Positions 5,289-7,741 of a DNA stretch of 7,741 bases are shown in pieces. The notes under the pieces were generated by a model, which ran no database searches, was not told where the DNA came from, and saw nothing but the letters and a program-made list of their open reading frames with translations. Each line of letters opens with the position of its first letter. The stretch's first letter is position 1. Location: NCBI GenBank assembly GCA_018713405.1, contig DVOR01000131.1, positions 1-7,741 of the forward strand, given 5' to 3'. A program made the translations under genes and the position numbers. The stretch comes from Candidatus Spyradenecus faecavium (GTDB lineage: Bacteria > Verrucomicrobiota > Kiritimatiellia > RFP12 > DVOR01).

Positions 5289-5873
5289 ATGAAGCAGAGC
5301 CTGATTGCGCTGGTGATGGCGCTGGGTGTGGCGGCGGGCGCCGTCGCCGAGAACGTGAAGCTGCCTGAGCCCGTGAAGACGGGCGGGATGCCTTTGATGG
5401 AGGCGCTCGCCAAGCGCGCCACCAGCCGCCGCACCGCCGGCGAGGCGCCCACGCCGCAGCAACTCTCCAACCTCCTCTGGGCCGCCAACGGCGTCACCCG
5501 CCCCGACGGCAAGCGCACCGCCCCCTCGGCGATGGACAAGCGCGAGATCGAGATCGCCGTCCTCACGAAGGACGGGCTCTTCACCTGGGACCCCGAGGCC
5601 AACGAGCTGATCGAGACCCCCGCCTGCGTGGAGCTGGATGACCAGCTGCGCGGCGCCTCGGCCCTCCTGGTCTACCACTACGACAAGGCCATGCAGGCGC
5701 GCGACGCCGCGTTGGCGGACTGCGGCTTCGTCGGGCAGAACGTCTATCTCTTCTGCGCCTCGGAGGGGTGGAAGACGGTCTTCCTGGGCACCGTCGACCG
5801 CGCCAAGTTCGCCGTCGCCCTGGGCCGCGGGGAGGACGAGATCCTCTTCGCGCAGCGCATCGGCGTGAAGTAA
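5289..5873 (+). CDS. SagB-type nitroreductase family protein with signal peptide
   Basis: This is a flavin (FMN) oxidoreductase of the nitroreductase superfamily, nearest in motifs to the SagB/ThcOx-like group; its substrate is unknown. The product is 194 residues from the ATG at 5289. Residues 1-20 (MKQSLIALVMALGVAAGAVA) form a short Sec-type signal with a likely cut after AVA, so the enzyme may act in the periplasm. LMEALAKRATSRR (36-48) matches the FMN-phosphate-binding RRSxR region, and LSNLLWAANGVTRPDGKRT (59-77) with APSA (78-81) is the group's signature. GQNVYLFCASEG (149-160) is the later cofactor-contacting segment. No thiazole-peptide precursor or cyclodehydratase gene lies nearby, so a role in making such peptides is not supported. 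An in-frame upstream ATG at 5220 lies before the promoter and is rejected. uvrB begins 1 nt after the stop. Confidence 0.88.
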   Translation: MKQSLIALVMALGVAAGAVAENVKLPEPVKTGGMPLMEALAKRATSRRTAGEAPTPQQLSNLLWAANGVTRPDGKRTAPSAMDKREIEIAVLTKDGLFTWDPEANELIETPACVELDDQLRGASALLVYHYDKAMQARDAALADCGFVGQNVYLFCASEGWKTVFLGTVDRAKFAVALGRGEDEILFAQRIGVK

Positions 5874-5874
5874 G

Positions 5875-7741
5875 GTGGAGACGCGGTTCGAGAACGAGCG
5901 GGTCTCCGGGCCGGCGGGCTTTCGCCTGTCGGCCCCCTTCGCGCCGATGGGCGACCAGCCCGAGGCCATCGACGCGGTCTGCCGCGGCTTCGAGCAGGGG
6001 GCCGCGCGGGAGATCCTCCAGGGTGTGACGGGCAGCGGCAAGACCTTCACGATGGCCAACGTCATCGCCCGCCTGCAGAAGCCCACGCTCGTTATCTCGC
6101 ACAACAAGACCCTCGCGGCCCAGCTCTATGCCGAGCTGAAGGGCTTCTTCCCGGACAACGCCGTCGAGTACTTCATCTCCTACTACGACTATTACCAGCC
6201 CGAGGCGTACATCCCCCAGACCGACACCTACATCGAGAAGGACGCCTCCATCAACGAGGACCTCGAGCGCTTCCGCCTGGCGGCCTCGCACGCGCTCCTC
6301 GGCCGGCGCGACACCATCATCGTCGCCTCCGTCTCCTGCATCTACGGCCTGCTTTCGCCCGAGGATTACCGCGGGTTGATGATTTCCCTGCGCGAGGGCC
6401 AGGAGATCGCCCGCGAGGACCTCATGGCCCAGCTCACGGAGATCCAGTACACCCGCAACGACTACGAGCCCAAGCCCGGCGTCTTCCGCGTCCGCGGCGA
6501 CGTGCTCGACATCTTCCCCTCCTATTCCACCGAGGGCATCCGCGTCTCCTTCTTCGGCGACGAGATCGAGTCCCTCAAGTCCATCAACGCCGTGACGGGG
6601 CGCGTGGCCGGGTCGATGCCTTCGTGCCTGCTCTCGCCCGCCAAGCAGTTCGTCATGCCCAAGAGCCAGCTGATGGGCGGCGTCGAGCGGATCAAGGCCG
6701 AGCTCCGCGAGCGCCTGGCCGAGCTCGACCGCGACGGCAGGCTCCTGGAGGGGCAGCGGCTGCGCCAGCGCACGGAGTATGACCTGGCCATGCTCGCGGA
6801 GATGGGCTATTGCACCGGCATCGAGAACTACTCCGCCCCGCTGGCCGGGCGCGCGTCGGGCGTGCCCCCGCCCACGCTCATCGACTATTTCGGGGGCGAC
6901 TTCCTTTGCATCATCGACGAAAGCCACGTGACGCTGCCCCAGATCCGCGCGATGTACAACGGCGACCAGGCCCGGAAGCAGATCCTGGTCGACAACGGCT
7001 TCCGCCTGCCCTCGGCCAAGGACAACCGCCCCCTCACCTTCCAGGAGTTCGACGAGCGCGTGGGCCGCATCCTCTACGTCTCCGCCACGCCCGGCCCCCA
7101 CGAGCGCGCCGTCTCCACCCTCACCGCCGAGCAGGTCATCCGCCCCACCGGCCTGCTCGACCCCGTGGTGGAGGTGCGCCCCCTCGCCGGGCAGATCGAC
7201 GACCTCATCGAGGAGATCCGCGCCAACGCCGAGCGCGGCGGCCGCACCCTCGTCGCGGCCCTCACCAAGCGCGCCTGCGAGGACCTCTCGCAGTACCTCG
7301 CCGACATCGGCGTCCGCGCCGAGTGGCTCCACTCCGACATCGACGCCATCGGGCGCGTGGACATCCTGGGGCGCCTGCGCCGGGGCGACTTCGACGCGCT
7401 CATCGGCGTGAACCTCCTGCGCGAGGGCCTCGACCTCCCCGAGGTCACCCGCGTGGCCATCCTCGACGCCGACAAGGAGGGCTTCCTCCGCTCCGAGACC
7501 TCCCTCATCCAGACCGCCGGCCGCTGCGCCCGCAACGTCGAGGGCAAGGTCATCCTCTACGCCGACGTCGAGACCCCCGCCATCAAGGCCGTCCTCGAGG
7601 TCACCCGCGAGCACCGCGCCAAGCAGGAGGCCTACAACGCCGCCCACGGCATCGTCCCCCACACCGTCCGCCGCGCCATCAACGAGGACCTCACCGCCGA
7701 GGACACCCCCGGCGGCGCCGCCCCCCAGGCGCCCGGCCAGC
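5875..7741 (+). CDS. uvrB: Excinuclease ABC subunit B, 3' partial
   Basis: UvrB is the damage-verifying helicase-like ATPase of nucleotide excision repair; it is loaded by UvrA and recruits UvrC. The window holds 622 codons; the usual length is about 660-680, so the C-terminal UVR motif that binds UvrC lies beyond the edge. Visible parts are Walker A GVTGSGKT (50-57, K56), the beta-hairpin region YYDYYQPEAYIPQTDTYIEK (103-122), DESH (348-351), the SATPG motif (from 403), TKRACEDL and HSDID, and motif VI QTAGRCARN (546-554). Motif VI is usually QTIGRAARN; both arginines (R550, R553) are kept. The start is best placed at GTG 5875, giving METRFENERV before FRLSAPFAPMGDQPEAI; the ATG at 5947 falls inside the conserved GDQP region. 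There is no clear Shine-Dalgarno. The 1-nt gap after the nitroreductase suggests coupled translation. Confidence 0.96.
   Translation, partial: METRFENERVSGPAGFRLSAPFAPMGDQPEAIDAVCRGFEQGAAREILQGVTGSGKTFTMANVIARLQKPTLVISHNKTLAAQLYAELKGFFPDNAVEYFISYYDYYQPEAYIPQTDTYIEKDASINEDLERFRLAASHALLGRRDTIIVASVSCIYGLLSPEDYRGLMISLREGQEIAREDLMAQLTEIQYTRNDYEPKPGVFRVRGDVLDIFPSYSTEGIRVSFFGDEIESLKSINAVTGRVAGSMPSCLLSPAKQFVMPKSQLMGGVERIKAELRERLAELDRDGRLLEGQRLRQRTEYDLAMLAEMGYCTGIENYSAPLAGRASGVPPPTLIDYFGGDFLCIIDESHVTLPQIRAMYNGDQARKQILVDNGFRLPSAKDNRPLTFQEFDERVGRILYVSATPGPHERAVSTLTAEQVIRPTGLLDPVVEVRPLAGQIDDLIEEIRANAERGGRTLVAALTKRACEDLSQYLADIGVRAEWLHSDIDAIGRVDILGRLRRGDFDALIGVNLLREGLDLPEVTRVAILDADKEGFLRSETSLIQTAGRCARNVEGKVILYADVETPAIKAVLEVTREHRAKQEAYNAAHGIVPHTVRRAINEDLTAEDTPGGAAPQAPGQ

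Noticed and set aside
5581..7662. 693-residue open frame on the minus strand
   Set aside because: It is antisense to uvrB and the nitroreductase with low-complexity acidic composition; uvrB is unambiguous on the + strand.

Overview
This is a very GC-rich bacterial window whose coding strand is dominated by C at third codon positions (Leu CTC, Ala GCC, Val GTC). All real genes lie on the + strand. The family-level matches are clear, but the organism is not identified. An AAA-ATPase-like/PD-(D/E)XK remnant, an exported SagB-type nitroreductase and the style of the intergenic repeats would fit the Kiritimatiellota/Lentisphaerota side of the PVC group; this is a weak inference.

Layout. (1) 1-47 is a short inverted piece: its minus strand encodes the P-loop (G1) region of translation factor IF2, while the + strand resumes IF2 just downstream of that motif. 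The true infB reading frame starts at about 44, so the window edge is almost certainly a fold-back or chimeric junction. (2) 44-3520 is a compact translation/RNA-modification/flavin operon, infB (5' partial) - rbfA - truB - ribF. The rbfA stop overlaps the truB GTG start, and the truB stop abuts the ribF ATG. (3) 3521-3746 is a gap with nested inverted repeats. (4) 3747-4752 is azlC-azlD, a two-subunit branched-chain amino acid exporter with an 8-nt overlap. (5) 4753-5288 is a repeat-rich intergenic region. It holds an extended -10 promoter, a remnant of an AAA-ATPase-like/PD-(D/E)XK protein, an 8-bp tandem repeat, a strong hairpin, an array of four 22-bp palindromic repeats, and a G-quadruplex-prone tract abutting a second extended -10 promoter. 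(6) 5289-5873 is a SagB-type nitroreductase with a signal peptide. (7) 5875 to the end is uvrB, 3' partial, starting 1 nt after the nitroreductase stop.

How the genes work together: IF2, RbfA and TruB act in translation initiation, 30S maturation and tRNA modification, and RibF makes FMN/FAD. FMN would be the cofactor of the nitroreductase, but no operon link joins the two. UvrB is the damage-verification helicase of nucleotide excision repair and may be co-transcribed with the nitroreductase from the 5261 promoter. No complete new system is visible. The best leads are the inverted infB edge, the 22-bp repeat array and the G-rich promoter.
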